A stretch of 64,000 bases of DNA from Enoplolaimus lenunculus. Its lineage: Eukaryota; Nematoda; Enoplea; Enoplida; Thoracostomopsidae. The notes beneath the pieces are model-generated. The model saw only the letters and a list, made by a program, of their open reading frames with translations, was not told the origin of the DNA and did no database searches. This document shows, piece by piece, positions 46,401 through 57,601 of the stretch (position 1 is the first letter of the stretch; every line of letters begins with the position of its first letter). The position numbers and the translations under genes were made by a program. Location: NCBI GenBank assembly GCA_030248215.1, contig JASANG010002859.1:248001-312000 (forward strand), given 5' to 3'.

Positions 46401-47688
46401 TAGTGAGTATATACGAAATTTACAATGCTTAATGATTGATAAGCGTTTGCGCAGTGCATAATCTGAACAACATACTGGAGCTCTTTCAACCTCATATGTC
46501 ATGAGCCAAGCTCAAGCGCTCAATAGTAAGCTTGTTTATCCGATCTATTCAATATTTGAATCTTAGCTTGATAAAATAGAAAATATTCATGCAGAAACCG
46601 ACTAAATTGAAATATTTTTCGTTTTATAGCGTTTAAATTTTACAGACTAAAACGAGTCGACCATGACAAGTCGATGAAGGCCATCAACAAACGTTTAGTT
46701 TCGTTTGCTTGCGTTGCGCTGTGTTCATACGTTTGGATCTCACAGTATCCGCGTTTCGTTTCACAACATGTTCGAGTGTTTTTTGTTGCTGTTTCTATTC
46801 CGATTTCAACTTTATCGGTATATTAATAATTAATTTTTTAATTTTTTTCTTTACGAGAAAAAATACTTATGCTATTAAGTATTAAAAACAAATGTTGCAA
46901 AGGTAAATTTTAGCTGGTACTTAAGATAAGCGGAAATCAATGTTTACTATACCGGATATCCGGATATGAAAAAATATCCAATACACATCGCGAATGTTTA
47001 CTGTTATTGTGAGACGTACCGAGTAACTTAGATTAGAGGAAGCCAGTAACGAAAGAACAACTAAAATTTTTGACAGCAATGCATATCCTGATTTGGGACG
47101 CAGCGTCCGATCATCCTACGAAGTAAAAAAAAGCTTGCAAGCGAAACGGTCGAGAAGCCAAACACAATTTCGCAATACAAGTACTGGTACAAAATTTTGG
47201 TTTTGATAACTGTGGCTGCGGATCCGGCCTGAGTGGCCCCATTGAAACCGCGCCAGTGTACCAAAGTACACTGCAAAAAATGGTGAATCAAATTGACTCT
47301 CTCCGAAATAGGCTTTTCGAGACTATACAAACTGAGTCATATTCGACACCGCTAGAGTCAAACATGTGAGTCATTGTGTCAAATTTGACTCTGACGGAGT
47401 TGAATTTTGCCTCAATTTGTGTAGTCCCGTAGAGCCTATTTCGGAGAGAGTCGATTTGACTCACCATTTTTGCAGTGTAAAACTATATTTCAGATCTCAA
47501 CAATCGCACAACGGCTTGCATACAATGCACCTTCGAAATTTTTTGATGAAGACATCGCTTTTTCTGCTATATTTGTAATTCTAACAACAATTTGTGTTAT
47601 GATTCCATGCGATACAGTGTTTTCGCTGCTATTAACGTGTTATATTATCAGTTCAATGGTTAGATATGCGTTGTTTTACTGTAGAATG
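40442..47688 (+). CDS. EPT1: Ethanolaminephosphotransferase 1-like CDP-alcohol phosphotransferase
   Basis: Multi-exon membrane enzyme that would transfer phosphoethanolamine from CDP-ethanolamine to diacylglycerol in the ER/Golgi. Exons: 40442-40501 (ATG; LCAFRGEYK like family LAGFDKYKY), 41117-41180, 42561 or 42590-42781 (HPNYLTL and PRWVWI, as EPT1 APNLITF and PDWVWI), 43293-about 43434, 44658-44781, 45061-45178, 45805-45908 and 47494-47688. The catalytic pattern DG(X)2AR(X)8G(X)3D(X)3D is intact at 43301-43369. The last three introns are GT-AG with perfect phase agreement, and the C-terminal exons align with the last transmembrane segments. A middle exon near 43850-44020 (LSKHLVTKNSNEF, like LSHWEKYNTG) is likely but its borders are unclear. 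Junctions 2/3 and 3/4 align best with non-canonical intron ends. CEPT1/CHPT1 are the alternatives; PRWVWI favours EPT1. The sequence is highly diverged. Confidence 0.82.
40585..40945. repeat. About 178-bp tandem duplication in EPT1 intron 1
   Basis: Two copies of AACTCAGAATGAG, GTCCGAGTTAGGACTATCAG and CAGAATCAACTCAACGCAGA, about 93% alike by eye. Confidence 0.8.
41373..41635. mobile_element. hAT-like MITE, family B, in EPT1 intron 2
   Basis: Identical flanks CCTTTTTC. Ends GGCCAATGTAAAGAATAGGG and CCCCTGAATTTTACATGGGCC-type. A long array of CCTAAG hexamers inside. Confidence 0.85.
41957..42150. mobile_element. Family I fragment in EPT1 intron 2
   Basis: The CCGCCCTCCACTG, TTGCTGATATATACGG and TTTGAGCGATAATGCAAGG segments match the left half of family I. 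Confidence 0.6.
42357..42562. mobile_element. Palindromic MITE, family C, abutting an EPT1 exon
   Basis: CACTGCAAAAAATGGTGAG to TTTTTTGCAGTG, about 206 bp. The right terminal repeat reads pyrimidines then GCAG, and this AG (42559-42560) is the only acceptor whose phase fits the canonical donor of EPT1 exon 2. The TA flank has decayed. Confidence 0.8.
43484..43834. mobile_element. hAT-like MITE, family A, long hexamer array
   Basis: Same ends as the copy at 926. The interior is about 250 bp of near-pure GCTTAG repeats with a higher-order unit (AACACATTTTTGCAACGC) repeated four times. It lies in the EPT1 gene between the catalytic-motif exon and the next one. Flanks CACAGATA and CGTAGATA. Confidence 0.75.
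44236..44400. repeat. About 80-bp tandem duplication
   Basis: TATATTAAAGCTGGAACGCC and TTTTGTTTACGTTACGTATA occur twice. A single diverged unit is at 9630. Confidence 0.75.
45909..47268 (+). other. EPT1 intron (part)
   Basis: T-rich. A GCATAGAGTATACTATGAG scrap at 46093 is related to the TTAA family. No other gene seen. Confidence 0.5.
47269..47477. mobile_element. Palindromic TA-MITE, family C, abutting an EPT1 exon
   Basis: TA-flanked 209-bp copy ending TTTTTGCAGTG. The EPT1 exon at 47494 begins 16 bp later. Confidence 0.8.
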
Positions 47689-47706
47689 GTAATTTTTTAC
47701 GCTGGA

Positions 47707-47902
47707 ATCAGATGCGGATCCAAAAATGTATGACAGTGGGGGTGGGCTGGCAAATGTTATGAAACGCACAAATTGTAACCTTATCATTTTATAACAAAAA
47801 ATTCTGCGGGAAAAATTGTTTTTTCACAAAAATTTTCGGAGGAGAAAAGATTGGGGAGGCGTAGACACCCCCCTCCGCCCATTCCCTCTGGATCCGCTAG
47901 TG
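47707..47902. repeat. GC-ended repeat, family L
   Basis: GCGGATCCAAAAATGTATGA to CTGGATCCGCTAGTGGCTGA with ATTCTGCGGGAAAAATTG inside. Related: 12095-12243, 34549-34802 and 54238-54424. Here it starts just after the EPT1 exon ending at 47688. Confidence 0.6.
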
Positions 47903-48111
47903 GCTGAACTTCGAAAATAGCAAGCTTAGAGCGGTATTCTTGTCAGAAGTTTAATGGCAACGGATGTGGTCCAAAAGTTACATAGCTTGTTTTATATAAA
48001 GGTTAAAATGCTGAAATCGCTTTGAAAAATCGACAAACAATTTTATGGAGGATATTTCGCATTCTAAATAAAGTAAACTTAGAACCGCAATAACAAATAA
48101 ATTTATTTCCT

Positions 48112-48207
48112 GAAGCCTAAGCAAACAATGTAGTCTAGAATGTAAGCCTACTCTTTTACTGACCTACCAGAAACCGGGACGGCCCTAAAAGTAACAAGGG
48201 CTTAAAT
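48112..48207. mobile_element. Family A MITE fragment
   Basis: Right half of family A in reverse orientation: GCCTAAGC, TCTAGAAT, CCAGAAACCGGGACGGCCC, AAAAGTAACAAGGGC. The left end is lost. Confidence 0.5.
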
Positions 48208-48329
48208 TGATATTTCCTGCAAGCACAAAATGGCTTCTGTACGACAATTCACTCTAACCTTGCATTATCTTTCAAGCTTTTGACGCAAGGCAAAAAACGT
48301 TTAATTCAACGAATAGTTGCAATACCGCA

Positions 48330-48773
48330 CTGTAGTGACCTGAATAAGAGGGGTAGGACTGATATTTATTTGGCCTCTCCAGAGGGTACCCCATGTTGTT
48401 ACGGACTGTTATTTATTTTCAACTCAGGCTCCGCTGCCCTTCGTTACTGATATATATCCGGTACTGCAATTATCCGTTGAATTAAACTTTTATTTGTCTT
48501 GTGTCAATAGCTTGAGGGTTAAAACAAGGTTATACTTAGGAATGTACTTTCAAAATTTAAGTACACTTTAAAGTGTTCAACTCAAATTATTTGGTTCTGG
48601 AGTCATTTATGCGCTACAATTAGGGTTAATAGACAATTATGGACTCTAATTAGGGTTTAGGGACTCTATCCGCTTACGGACTCTATATTAGGAATACAGA
48701 CTCCAATCGATTCGGACTCAAAATGGGGACCGCCCTCGTATTACCCCTCCCCCTCCTATTCGGATCAATACAG
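48330..48773. mobile_element. TA-flanked MITE, family I
   Basis: CTGTAGTGACCTGAATAAG to CTATTCGGATCAATACAG. GGACTCT-rich interior (TTACGGACTCTAT). An inverted fragment of the same family follows directly (48774-48905). Confidence 0.75.
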
Positions 48774-49118
48774 TATATATATCAGTAACGAAGGGTGGCG
48801 GAGGGCGGGTTGAAAATAAATAACACTCCGTAACCGAATACCGCTGGGGTACCTATCCTCTGGAGACGCCAAATAAATATCAGCCCCCTCTCATTCGGAT
48901 CAATACATTACAATTTTGAAAACTTTCAGATTTTGGAATAGCTAGCCGTCGAAATAGGCTTATGTTAGAACGAACAGCTAAAACTGTACAAGAGTATAAA
49001 ACATTAAACTATTATTTTGAAACTGTTTCTCTAAAATAGCGCAAAGTCTTTGTCGATACCGTACGATAAGCAGACTCTGAATTTTTATTTCAGGCGACCA
49101 TACTTCGATGATTGTACA

Positions 49119-49512
49119 GCAGAGCGCAGAAGGTTACAACCGGAGGTCCGCCTCCGGCCTCTGGCACAAGATCGACCTCCTGCTAAGGCAGAATTTTTGC
49201 CGGAGGTTTCGGCAGTTTTGGCAGTGAGCGAAATGTTGCATAATTTTGCGAGATCTATTTGTTTCGCGTGTTTTGTTTTAACTTTTGGCACAATTTTGAG
49301 GGAAAAAATGCCTAGATTTCGTAAAAAATAAGCGCAAAACCTAAAACCGAACAATTTAACAACACATTGCAGATATTTGTTAAAATTAGCAAATTAAACA
49401 TTTTAACTACTTAATTTTGCCTCACCTCCAGCTTCACCTCCAGCTCTTGCGTCGGCAAGTTTTGTTGACCTCCAGTCCGGCTCTGGTATTTGTCGGCTCC
49501 GGTTGCGCACTG
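49119..49512. mobile_element. Family D variant (CCGGAGG subtype)
   Basis: ACAACCGGAGGTCCGCCTCC at the left, CACCTCCAGCTTCACCTCC in the middle, GGCTCCGGTTGCGCACTG at the right. Confidence 0.6.
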
Positions 49513-49789
49513 TCAGCTTAGAACTATTGTGATATGAAATTAACCAATATTATTTGAAATTTATGTTTCATTAAACTCCCCATTTTAAATTCTAAACCAA
49601 TGAAATACCCAAGGCTTAACGTAACAATCGTTTACTGCATTGCAAAACATTAGCTTCATCTGAAATAACTATTCACAAAACGCAACCATTTCATTTTATT
49701 TTAATAACTATACTGGCTGATGCAAGGAGACACTTACCATAGACCCACCACTTAGGCTCACATCCAAAAATTTGCATTAATATTTAGTA

Positions 49790-49995
49790 CACAGCAAGAA
49801 ATGGTGAGTCAAATTGACTCTGCCAGAAATAGGCTTTTCGTGACTACACAAACTGAGTCAAAATTCGACTCCGCCAGAGTCAAATTGAGTCGAAATTGAC
49901 TCTGGTGGAGTCAAATTTTGACTGGCAGTTTGTGTAAGTAGTCAGGAAGAGCCTATTTTGGAGAGAGTCAATTTGACTCACCATTTTTTGCAGTG
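49790..49995. mobile_element. Palindromic TA-MITE, family C
   Basis: TA-flanked, CACAGCAAGAAATGGTGAG to CCATTTTTTGCAGTG, 206 bp. Confidence 0.8.
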
Positions 49996-50224
49996 TAGTG
50001 AATATTCGTTCAAATCATCGCTGGAGTTAGGGATTATATACTTTTCACTGTGCAGAAAACGATGTGCCAAGCAAGTGTAACGAGCGAAAATACATTTTTA
50101 ACCTTAGGCTTGCAGCAGGTGAGGACTATTGAAACTGTAGGTACACCAAAAAGTTTGAGGTTGAATATACCACCATTCTTTATGTAAGCACTCGCTTGAA
50201 ACGCGTTCTAAACTCCAGCCGCAT

Positions 50225-50385
50225 CAGGCCCGTAGTCAGCGCACCATGCTAAAGGGGGTAAACATTTTTAGGAGGGGAAATCAAGGGTTTTTAGTGACTT
50301 GCAAGCAAGGTTGAAAATTTTCTAGGGGGACCAAAATTTATCCGAGAGGCTCAGCTCCCCTGGCCCCACCTTGGCTACGGACCCA
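50225..50385. mobile_element. hAT-like MITE, family J
   Basis: Flanks AGCCGCAT / AGCCGCAG (7 of 8). CAGGCCCGTAGTCAGCG to CCACCTTGGCTACGGACCC. Confidence 0.75.
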
Positions 50386-50697
50386 AGCCGCAGGCTTGGT
50401 ACTAGGCTGTAGCGTTATATCTGCTCAAAAGCTTGCTTTTCCATCGAGTATAGGAAATGGCTTAATTACGTCAAATTCTATTAGATACGGTATTAAAAAC
50501 AACAATCAGTTGCGTTTTGGTCTCCGCCCTTAAACTATGATGGCTCTTGTTTGGATCGGGAAACCATGTTTTTATCGAAAACATTTTACGCTTCGCTGGA
50601 ACAAAATTTCAATAATTCCATTCAAAGATTAATTTTAACTCAACGTTACGTGCTGATGTTATTAATATTGAATAATTTTTACCGAAAGCATAGTTTT

Positions 50698-50892
50698 GCT
50701 GGAAAGAGCAGGAGCGGAACAGTAGTATAATCATATCCCTAAGCCTAACCGTAAAGCGTATTCCTAAGCTTAACCCTAAGCGTAAGATGAGTTTATCCCT
50801 TAGCCAAAGCAAAAAATAGTCTAAAGCTTAAGCTTTTACATTATTCCAGCTCCCCACAGAAAAAAATTCCGCCCCTGATGTTTACATGGGCC
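50698..50892. mobile_element. Family B MITE, left end decayed
   Basis: GAGCAGGAGCGGAACAGTAG on the left; CCGCCCCTGATGTTTACATG on the right. CCTAAG hexamers between. Confidence 0.6.
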
Positions 50893-51041
50893 GTTGTGCT
50901 AATATAAATATCTTGACGTTTGTATGCGTTTTTCATGTTTGAAAAAGTTTGTTTTTAGTTTTGAATCTGATACAAACCAACGGTTGTGTAGTTTGAGGTT
51001 TAACCGTTTTACCTCATATTATTAAATCTAAGTAGTACCTA

Positions 51042-51209
51042 CACTGCAAAAATGGTGAGTCGAATTGACTCTCTTCAAAATGGACTTTTCCTGACTACAC
51101 AAACTGAGTCAAAATTTGACTCTGGCGAAGTTGTATTTTGACTCAGTTTATGTAGTCTGTAAAAGCCTATTTCGGAGAGAGTCAATTTGACTCACCATTT
51201 TTTGCAGTG
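51042..51209. mobile_element. Palindromic TA-MITE, family C, short form
   Basis: TA-flanked, 168 bp; one central GACTC block is missing relative to other copies. Confidence 0.75.
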
Positions 51210-51414
51210 TAATTATCATCAGTTGGCGATATACAGGTCATGTTAACTGTAAAATTGATGTATTGTATGATGAATTTAAATGAAGTTTAGGCAAATATTA
51301 TATTTTAGACAATTGATTTACCCGGCTGCAGTACAGAATTCTCAGATAGAAACAGCACTGCAAGGTTTCAATCGTTTGACTCAGTAACTTTTTATATCTG
51401 AAATTGCTCTTATA

Positions 51415-51624
51415 CACTGCAAAAAATGGTGAGCCAAATTGACTCTCTCTGAAATAGGCTCTACGGAACTAAACAAAATGAGTCAACTTCGACTCCGTCA
51501 GAGTCAAATGTGTGAGTCAGTGAGTCGAAGCTGACTCAGGCAGAGTCGAATTTTGACTCAGTTTGTGTAGTCAGGAAAAGCCTATTTCGGAGAGTGTCCA
51601 TTTAACTCACCATTTTTTGCAGTG
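51415..51624. mobile_element. Palindromic TA-MITE, family C
   Basis: TA-flanked, 210 bp, CACTGCAAAAAATGGTGAG to CACCATTTTTTGCAGTG. It lies only about 200 bp from the copy at 51042. Confidence 0.8.
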
Positions 51625-51723
51625 TACTAAAACGATTGAGGCACGCATGCTAGGATTATGCTTAGGATTACGTTTAGGATAAATAAAAACACTGTCAGGA
51701 CACAAGTTGTCGCGCGATAAACA

Positions 51724-51889
51724 CAGGCCCACGGCCAGCTCACCTTGCTAGGAGGGCTAAAAAATTATCAGAAGGGACATTCAAGGGTTTTCAATGAGTT
51801 ACAAGCAAGGTTGAAAGTTTTCCAGCGCGGCCAAAATTTTTCCAGGGGGGCTGTGCCCCACCCCCTGGACCCCCTTGGCTACGGGCCCG
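51724..51889. mobile_element. hAT-like MITE, family J
   Basis: Flanks GATAAACA / GATAAACT (7 of 8). CAGGCCCACGGCCAGCTC to CTTGGCTACGGGCCCG. Inserted in a CACAAGTTGTCG-type repeat. Confidence 0.75.
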
Positions 51890-52062
51890 GATAAACTTTC
51901 ATACATTTCCGAAAAATCTTGAACGCGAATATTTTCACCACTTTATTACTGCTTAACAAAATTTATTCTCCCACCAAGACATCCTGGATACCCTACTGAA
52001 CCCTTCTAATATAACCCGGCAACATTGAGGTCCAATACAATTAGGACTCGTGAAACTCGTGT

Positions 52063-52283
52063 GGCCCATGTAAAGATCAAGGGCGGAACGTTTTTCTATG
52101 GGACTAGAAAAGAGTTATCTTAAGCTTTAGACAAATTTTTGTTGCTTGGCTTAGGCTTTGGAATATGCTCATTCTTACGCTTAGGCTTAGGCTTTGGAAT
52201 ACGCTCATTCTTACGCTTAGGCTAAGGCTTAGGCTTAGGAATATACTTATAATACTGATCCGGCCCTGTTGTTTACATTGGCC
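52063..52283. mobile_element. Family B MITE, hybrid ends
   Basis: Left end GGCCCATGTAAAGATCAAGG, right end CTGTTGTTTACATTGGCC; flanks ACTCGTGT / ATTCGTAT. The core has a duplicated block GGAATATGCTCATTCTTACG / GGAATACGCTCATTCTTACG. Confidence 0.65.
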
Positions 52284-53406
52284 ATTCGTATCCATGATTT
52301 TATTTTGTTTATGTATGTTAATTCCCCATGGTTGAATCAAAAACAAAGTATTCACTCGGGTAAATAATACGACACTGAGTTTGTGTAGTTTGTTTTACGT
52401 ACATCTGCGGTTGACAATGACTGCTTTATAAATGGTTCATGAGGCATATTTGCCTTGGGTCTTTGTTCGTTCTGTTAATGCGTAGGTGTGTTTTTAAAGG
52501 ATGTTTTTGATATATTCACGTAGGTGGCTTTATTATAGATGTGTTCCCATGAAAAGTATCTAAATATTGCTGTGTATGTCTAAAGTAAAGTTTAGCCACT
52601 GTCTTTTTCAAACAACTATGCTCGTATAGTTCAAACGGCCAAATGGGGTTAAAAACATTTTGCGCGTCGACATGCGAAATAGTATTCAAGTGGGACTAAC
52701 CCGTCTGTCAGGGCCGGAGCAGCCACCCCCAATACCCCTCTTTCGGGAGCCGACCCCTTAAGGGGTTCCCACCCTAACCGACAGAAACAAAAATCGCTCA
52801 AGTGTTAAAATGCGTCTGGCTTCACGCTCGCTTCTCGCTCGCGAGTTTGGGGGCCCCACCCTGGACTTTGGGGGCGTCCTCATCCCTGCCTGCTCCGGCA
52901 TTTCCATCCAGTAGAATTAATTTTTTACACAATTCTGACAATCTCCTGACCCTAAAAGTCACTCAGTCCATCATGTTCCTACAGCATTTAGTTGAGCTGA
53001 ACGCAAAATAGGAGTGAAAGAAAACATTTCTTATTAAAACGAAATTGAAATTCATTATTTTTAAATTGGCAAATAGGTTTGCGGTAACAAACTAAAGGCG
53101 GTCAGGTGAACTAATTGCGCTCTAAGTGTGATAGCAGAATAAGGGCAGGAGGTTGATAATGAAGAAAATAAATTAGCCTGATCGCTAGCGTATATTTCAG
53201 AATATTAAACTGACTTGATGTAGACACATGCGGTATTTTATACTAACACAGAATCCCAAAACCATTAATTTCTGAAACCGGTATAAAAAGCTCGCCTGTC
53301 AAGCATGCAAAAATCTAAACGTAATTTTATTGCTAAATCTCAATACACAATTTTGGTTTTGATCCCTGTGTTGCCTGGCCTGGATGCCGCCCGTTTTAGT
53401 TTCTCC

Positions 53407-53724
53407 ACACAGCAAAAAATGGTGAGTCAAATTGACTCTTTCCGAAATAGGCTTTTCCTGACTACAAGGTAGTACCTCAATGGTAAATAGTCTATTGTTT
53501 TGTGCGAGAGTAATTTTGAATTCTTTGATAACATAAGTGTATTGTTACAATATAATAATGGGGAGTCAGATTTACTCTCTCGGAAATAGGCTTTTCCTGA
53601 CTACACAAACTGAGTCCAATTCAACTCAGCCTGAGTCAAAAGTGCGACGCAATGAGTCAAATTGATGCTGACAGAGTCGAAGTTGACGCAGTTTGTATAG
53701 TCCCGTAGAGCCTATTTTGCAGTG
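53407..53724. mobile_element. Compound family C MITE
   Basis: A left arm (CACAGCAAAAAATGGTGAG) stops at 53465 and a second, nearly full copy follows from about 53560 to TTTTGCAGTG at 53724, with about 95 bp of other sequence between. Rearranged or nested copies. Confidence 0.6.
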
Positions 53725-54071
53725 CAAACACAAGACAGCATGACGGCGAAAACTATATTTGATTTGTAATTGTGCGAACCATTAACGCCTCAATCGTTGA
53801 TTAATATGAAAATTTTGCACCATATTCGCTTATGATCAGGTTGTAAATGCTGTTTATTTAACATTTGATTCGTAGAATTTAATTAAGACAGTCTTTATAA
53901 CGAACAGGTTAAATAGCGTATCACTAAATAGTTTTCTATATTTATACTTGTATTGCAGTAAAACTGAGTAGGATAATTGATTATTTTATTGGTTCTTCAA
54001 ATGTTATATTTAATAAGTTTTGCCTCAAGTTGCGTTTTACAATTTACCTAAAATACCATAATCATTTTTAG

Positions 54072-54141
54072 ATGGTCATTCCACGCCCAATATTTGCATC
54101 TTAAAGTTCTTTGCGAAAATAAAATTGTTCGTCGAATTTGA
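54072..54141 (+). CDS. Candidate last exon of the EPT1-like gene
   Basis: Follows a clean acceptor (CATTTTTAG). One frame encodes 22 residues to a TGA and contains AQYLHLKVL, similar to the C-terminal ASHLHIHVF of CEPT-type enzymes. The phase does not fit the phase-0 donor at 47688. The phase-0 frame gives only ten residues. The intron would be 6.4 kb. Confidence 0.25.
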
Positions 54142-54237
54142 TTTGTATAAGCTTCGCATGTCAGCGTCAAACTTCGCAATTTTGGGAGTTACGGAAGCCC
54201 TTTTCTACGAAAATCTTCGTCCTCCAAACATTTGTGA

Positions 54238-54424
54238 CGGGGGGGCGAGCTGGCAAATTGTAAGGTAGGGAGGGACCTTACGGTTTTATCACACAAATAT
54301 TCTGCAGGAAAAATTGTTTACAAAAAATTTTCTGGGGACCTTACCATTTTAACACAAAAAATGTATGATGGGGGGGGGCGCGTACGCACTCTCCCACCCC
54401 CCCCCACTGCATCCGCTAGTGGGT
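54238..54424. repeat. GC-ended repeat, family L
   Basis: G/C homopolymer runs at both ends (nine or more G, then C), two copies of CACAAA-type centre, and CATCCGCTAGTGGGTGA at the right. Confidence 0.6.
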
Positions 54425-54651
54425 GAGCTTTCAAATTCTGCAAATCTTTCTGATTTGAATTACTTTGCTTCTGTACCAAATTAGAGATTTCAAACAGCAA
54501 CAGTTCGTGTGATTGAAAGTCTACCACTAAAACAGACGATAAGTGCTATAAGCATTTTAGGTTTTGGTTCCAGCTTCGAACAAAATGCGACCTTACTGAG
54601 CAAAATGTGCTGTTTTGATAATAAGGTACACAAACCGATAGTCTTCCTTCA

Positions 54652-55039
54652 GTGGATTTGTCAAATATGAAAGTATTTGGAGTGAACATAGACGGAAGTG
54701 TCAAAATCATTAACGGCTTAGCAAAACCTTTTCTGTCGAATTCAAATATAGTATTTACTGAACACGAGTTACAAAGTTTCTTTAACATCTTGGCCCATGT
54801 TACTTTAAGGGGAGTCCAGGTTTCTGGTGGGTCCTTAAAAGAGCAGGTTCAGATTCTAAAACACATTTTTTGCTTAGGCTTAGGCTTAGGCTTAGGAATA
54901 CGCTTAATCTACCGTTACGCCCCTTAAAGTAACATTGGCAAACATCTTTATACCCTGTATTGTGATATATATGCCAGTTGGTGAGAAATGTGATATAATT
55001 AATTTGCTGTCAAAAACAGTGTCTAAACTAACAAAATAA
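54652..55039 (+). pseudogene. Unrecognised ORF or exon interrupted by a hAT-like MITE
   Basis: After an acceptor-like CTTCCTTCAG the frame runs VDLSNMKVFGVNIDGSV to FFNI at 54791. There a 149-bp element with an 8-bp target duplication (AACATCTT) intervenes. Resuming at the second duplication copy (54941), the same reading frame continues for 32 codons to a TAA at 55037. The insertion plus duplication is 157 bp, so it shifts the frame unless removed. The protein is not recognised. Either the insertion broke a gene, or the element is spliced out. Confidence 0.4.
54792..54940. mobile_element. hAT-like MITE, family A, perfect target duplication
   Basis: 149 bp between two identical AACATCTT copies (54784-54791, 54941-54948). 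Ends GGCCCATGTTACTTTAAGG and CTTAAAGTAACATTGGCA. Four TTAGGC hexamers inside. It interrupts an open frame (see 54652-55039). Confidence 0.85.
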
Positions 55040-55253
55040 TTATATTAAGCCCATTTTTGCGTTCGGAAACAAAATATTTAAAAAGCTACGTTAAGCGAAG
55101 ATACTCTGAAATGGATTGCAGTAACAAGCAATTGTCACCAATTAAAATCCAAAATTAAACTCATTTTAGTGCTTGGCAAAATAAAATTGGTTCATGTTTG
55201 TTGTTTCAGTTTTAGTTAACTTAAACTTAAAATTAGTTGCCGCCTGATTTATT

Positions 55254-55538
55254 GGCTGGGTTTCTGAAATCTTACTTAAATAATAACAAGAAAGTAATAG
55301 TTTTGCATTAACGAGACACGGTGCGTCTGCAATTACCAGTTTGACTAAGTTTAGTGTACCGGGATCGTTAATCCGTAGCATGGCAAATTTATTCAACGAC
55401 TTACTTAACTTTGCGCATATATGTTATAAATGTTAAACACTGCTCACAGTGTGTGTATTGCTCGTACATTATTGTATTTAGTTGCTCATAGTATACTCTA
55501 TGAGTGAAAGGGTTAAGTAGGGTTTCAGAAACCCAGCC
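55254..55538. mobile_element. TIR element, family M, with inserted piggyBac-type fragment
   Basis: GGCTGGGTTTCTGAAATC to GGTTTCAGAAACCCAGCC. Positions 55431-55515 are a right-end piece of the TTAA family. Confidence 0.65.
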
Positions 55539-56771
55539 AATATTTATTGTTTTGATTTCGCCTAAACTTTTTGAACAAACACTGGTTATATGTTACTATT
55601 TTAGCCGTTCCCCGAAAACCGTTGATAAATTTGGCCACAATTTGCCCGTCGGGTTTTGGTTTAATTAAAATTTTGACCTGTAAATTACAAAGTAACCAAA
55701 ACATTAAAGCTTTATAAGTAACGCATTAAAGCTGCGTATTAACCTTTGCTAGAAGCCACACCATTTAAATCATAGGATAAACGCTAAAACAGACGAATTT
55801 AACCTTAAAATTTGCCAACAAACACACTGTCGAATACCCTACTTTTTGCCGTTTGCTGGCTTAAAATATTTTCAGTCTGACAGTTCACCGGTAGACGTTA
55901 ATTAATATTTTGTTGTGTAAAGAATCCTTAACGCATCAAATCCGACCAAATACTTTTAAACTCTGTACGATAAGCACATTCGCCGCTTAAATCACAAGAT
56001 TCTGTGTATGGGGCAAAGCGTGAAATTGCAGCACGGGTGTGCGACGTTTAAGGTTTTTGAAAATACGAATAATACGGTGACCGTATAACAGTACTAAGCA
56101 TTATTGTTACTCTATATAACCTGCTTATATACCAACCGCTAAGGAAACGTCGATGTTGCAGATACGCTTCGTAGCACGCCCTGGCGGCCACGATTAGCTC
56201 TGAAACGGTTAAAGTTTCAAATAAAGACTTATTTTTAATTGTATACATTTTGTCAGAAATAAAACTGAATCGAATGTTTTTCATTTTTGCTTCGCCTCTG
56301 CATATTTTGATTAAAATTTTAGTGAAAACAGAATATTTACATTTTTGTAATCAAACTAATGTTTCGTTGAATAAGCGGCGACTAATCCGGATTACGAGTC
56401 ATTGTTTAACCTGTTTGAAGCCTGCTTGAGGGTACTGAGTGATACGACTTATATTTCAACTTATCGCTATCTGTTTTTGAACGAAAACAACTTCATTTAA
56501 TGTGTTATAATTTATCGCTAGTAAAACTTTAGCTTTGATTTGAGCGTCACTGCCACTAGATGCCAAAGGCCCCCAAAATGGGGGCAAAGATAGACAGGGT
56601 AGGGTGATCAATAAGTTATAACCTCCGTATTATTAACACTTTAAGATGAGATTGAAGATGCAACGAGTTCAAGATATTTGAACGCAGCCTATTTCAGAAT
56701 AAAGTTATATTTATGATAGGTGGCAGCCCTAACTAATTTTTGTTCATTTTAACAAATTGAATCTATATTAC

Positions 56772-57213
56772 TGTAGTGACCCGAATAAGAGGGGTGACTG
56801 ATATTTATTTGGCCTCTCCAGAGGATAGGTACCCCCGCGTTATTCGGTTACGGACTGTTATTTATTTTTAACCTACGCTGTGTCACCCTTTGCTATTGAT
56901 ATATATCCGGTGATGCAACTATCCGTTGAATTTAGCTTTTATTTGTCTTGTATCAATAGCTTGAGCGATAATACAAGGTTATACTTGGGAATGTACTTTC
57001 AAAACTTAAGTACGCTCTAAAGTTCCGAACTCAAATTATTTGGTCCTGGAGTCATTTATGCGCAACAATTAGGAATAATTGACACTTATTGACTCTAATT
57101 GGGTTCAGGGACGCTATCCGCTTACGGACTCTTATTAGGCATACAGACTCTTTTGATTGGGACTCAAAATGGGAACCCCCTCTTATTACCCCTTCTCATT
57201 CGGGTTACTACAG
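56772..57213. mobile_element. TA-flanked MITE, family I, best copy
   Basis: Flanked by TA on both sides; CTGTAGTGACCCGAATAAG to CTCATTCGGGTTACTACAG, 442 bp. Confidence 0.85.
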
Positions 57214-57417
57214 TAAACGTTCTAAAAAGTATTTTTTCAGCTTGATTTAACTTCAAATAATACGAAATTTTACAATAAAAATATTGTTAATAACCTGTCA
57301 TATTTTAAATTGTCAAAGTCTGAGTTGATTTTGTTATATCTACTGTAAATAATAAATAATCAAAATATTGGTTATATCGAAATATTACTGTGTTTACCGA
57401 TAAGCCATACAATGATT

Positions 57418-57601
57418 GGCCCATGTTACTTTAAGGGGCGTCCAGGTTTCTGTTGGGTCCATAAAAGAGCAGGTTTAGATTCTAGAATACATTTTTAGCT
57501 TAGGCTTAGGTTTAGGCTTAGGAACACATTTTTGCAACGCTTAGGCTTTGGCTTACGAATACGCTTAATCTATTGTTACGCTGTTTAAAGTAACATGGTC
57601 C
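57418..57601. mobile_element. hAT-like MITE, family A
   Basis: 184 bp, with flanks CAATGATT and CAATAATT (7 of 8). Interior TTAGGC-type hexamers and one AACACATTTTTGCAACGC unit. Confidence 0.75.

Noticed and set aside
47521-47780. Reading EPT1 past 47688 into the following repeat
   Set aside because: After ATG|GTAATT the frame enters family L repeat and stops; alignment to the family ends at the donor.
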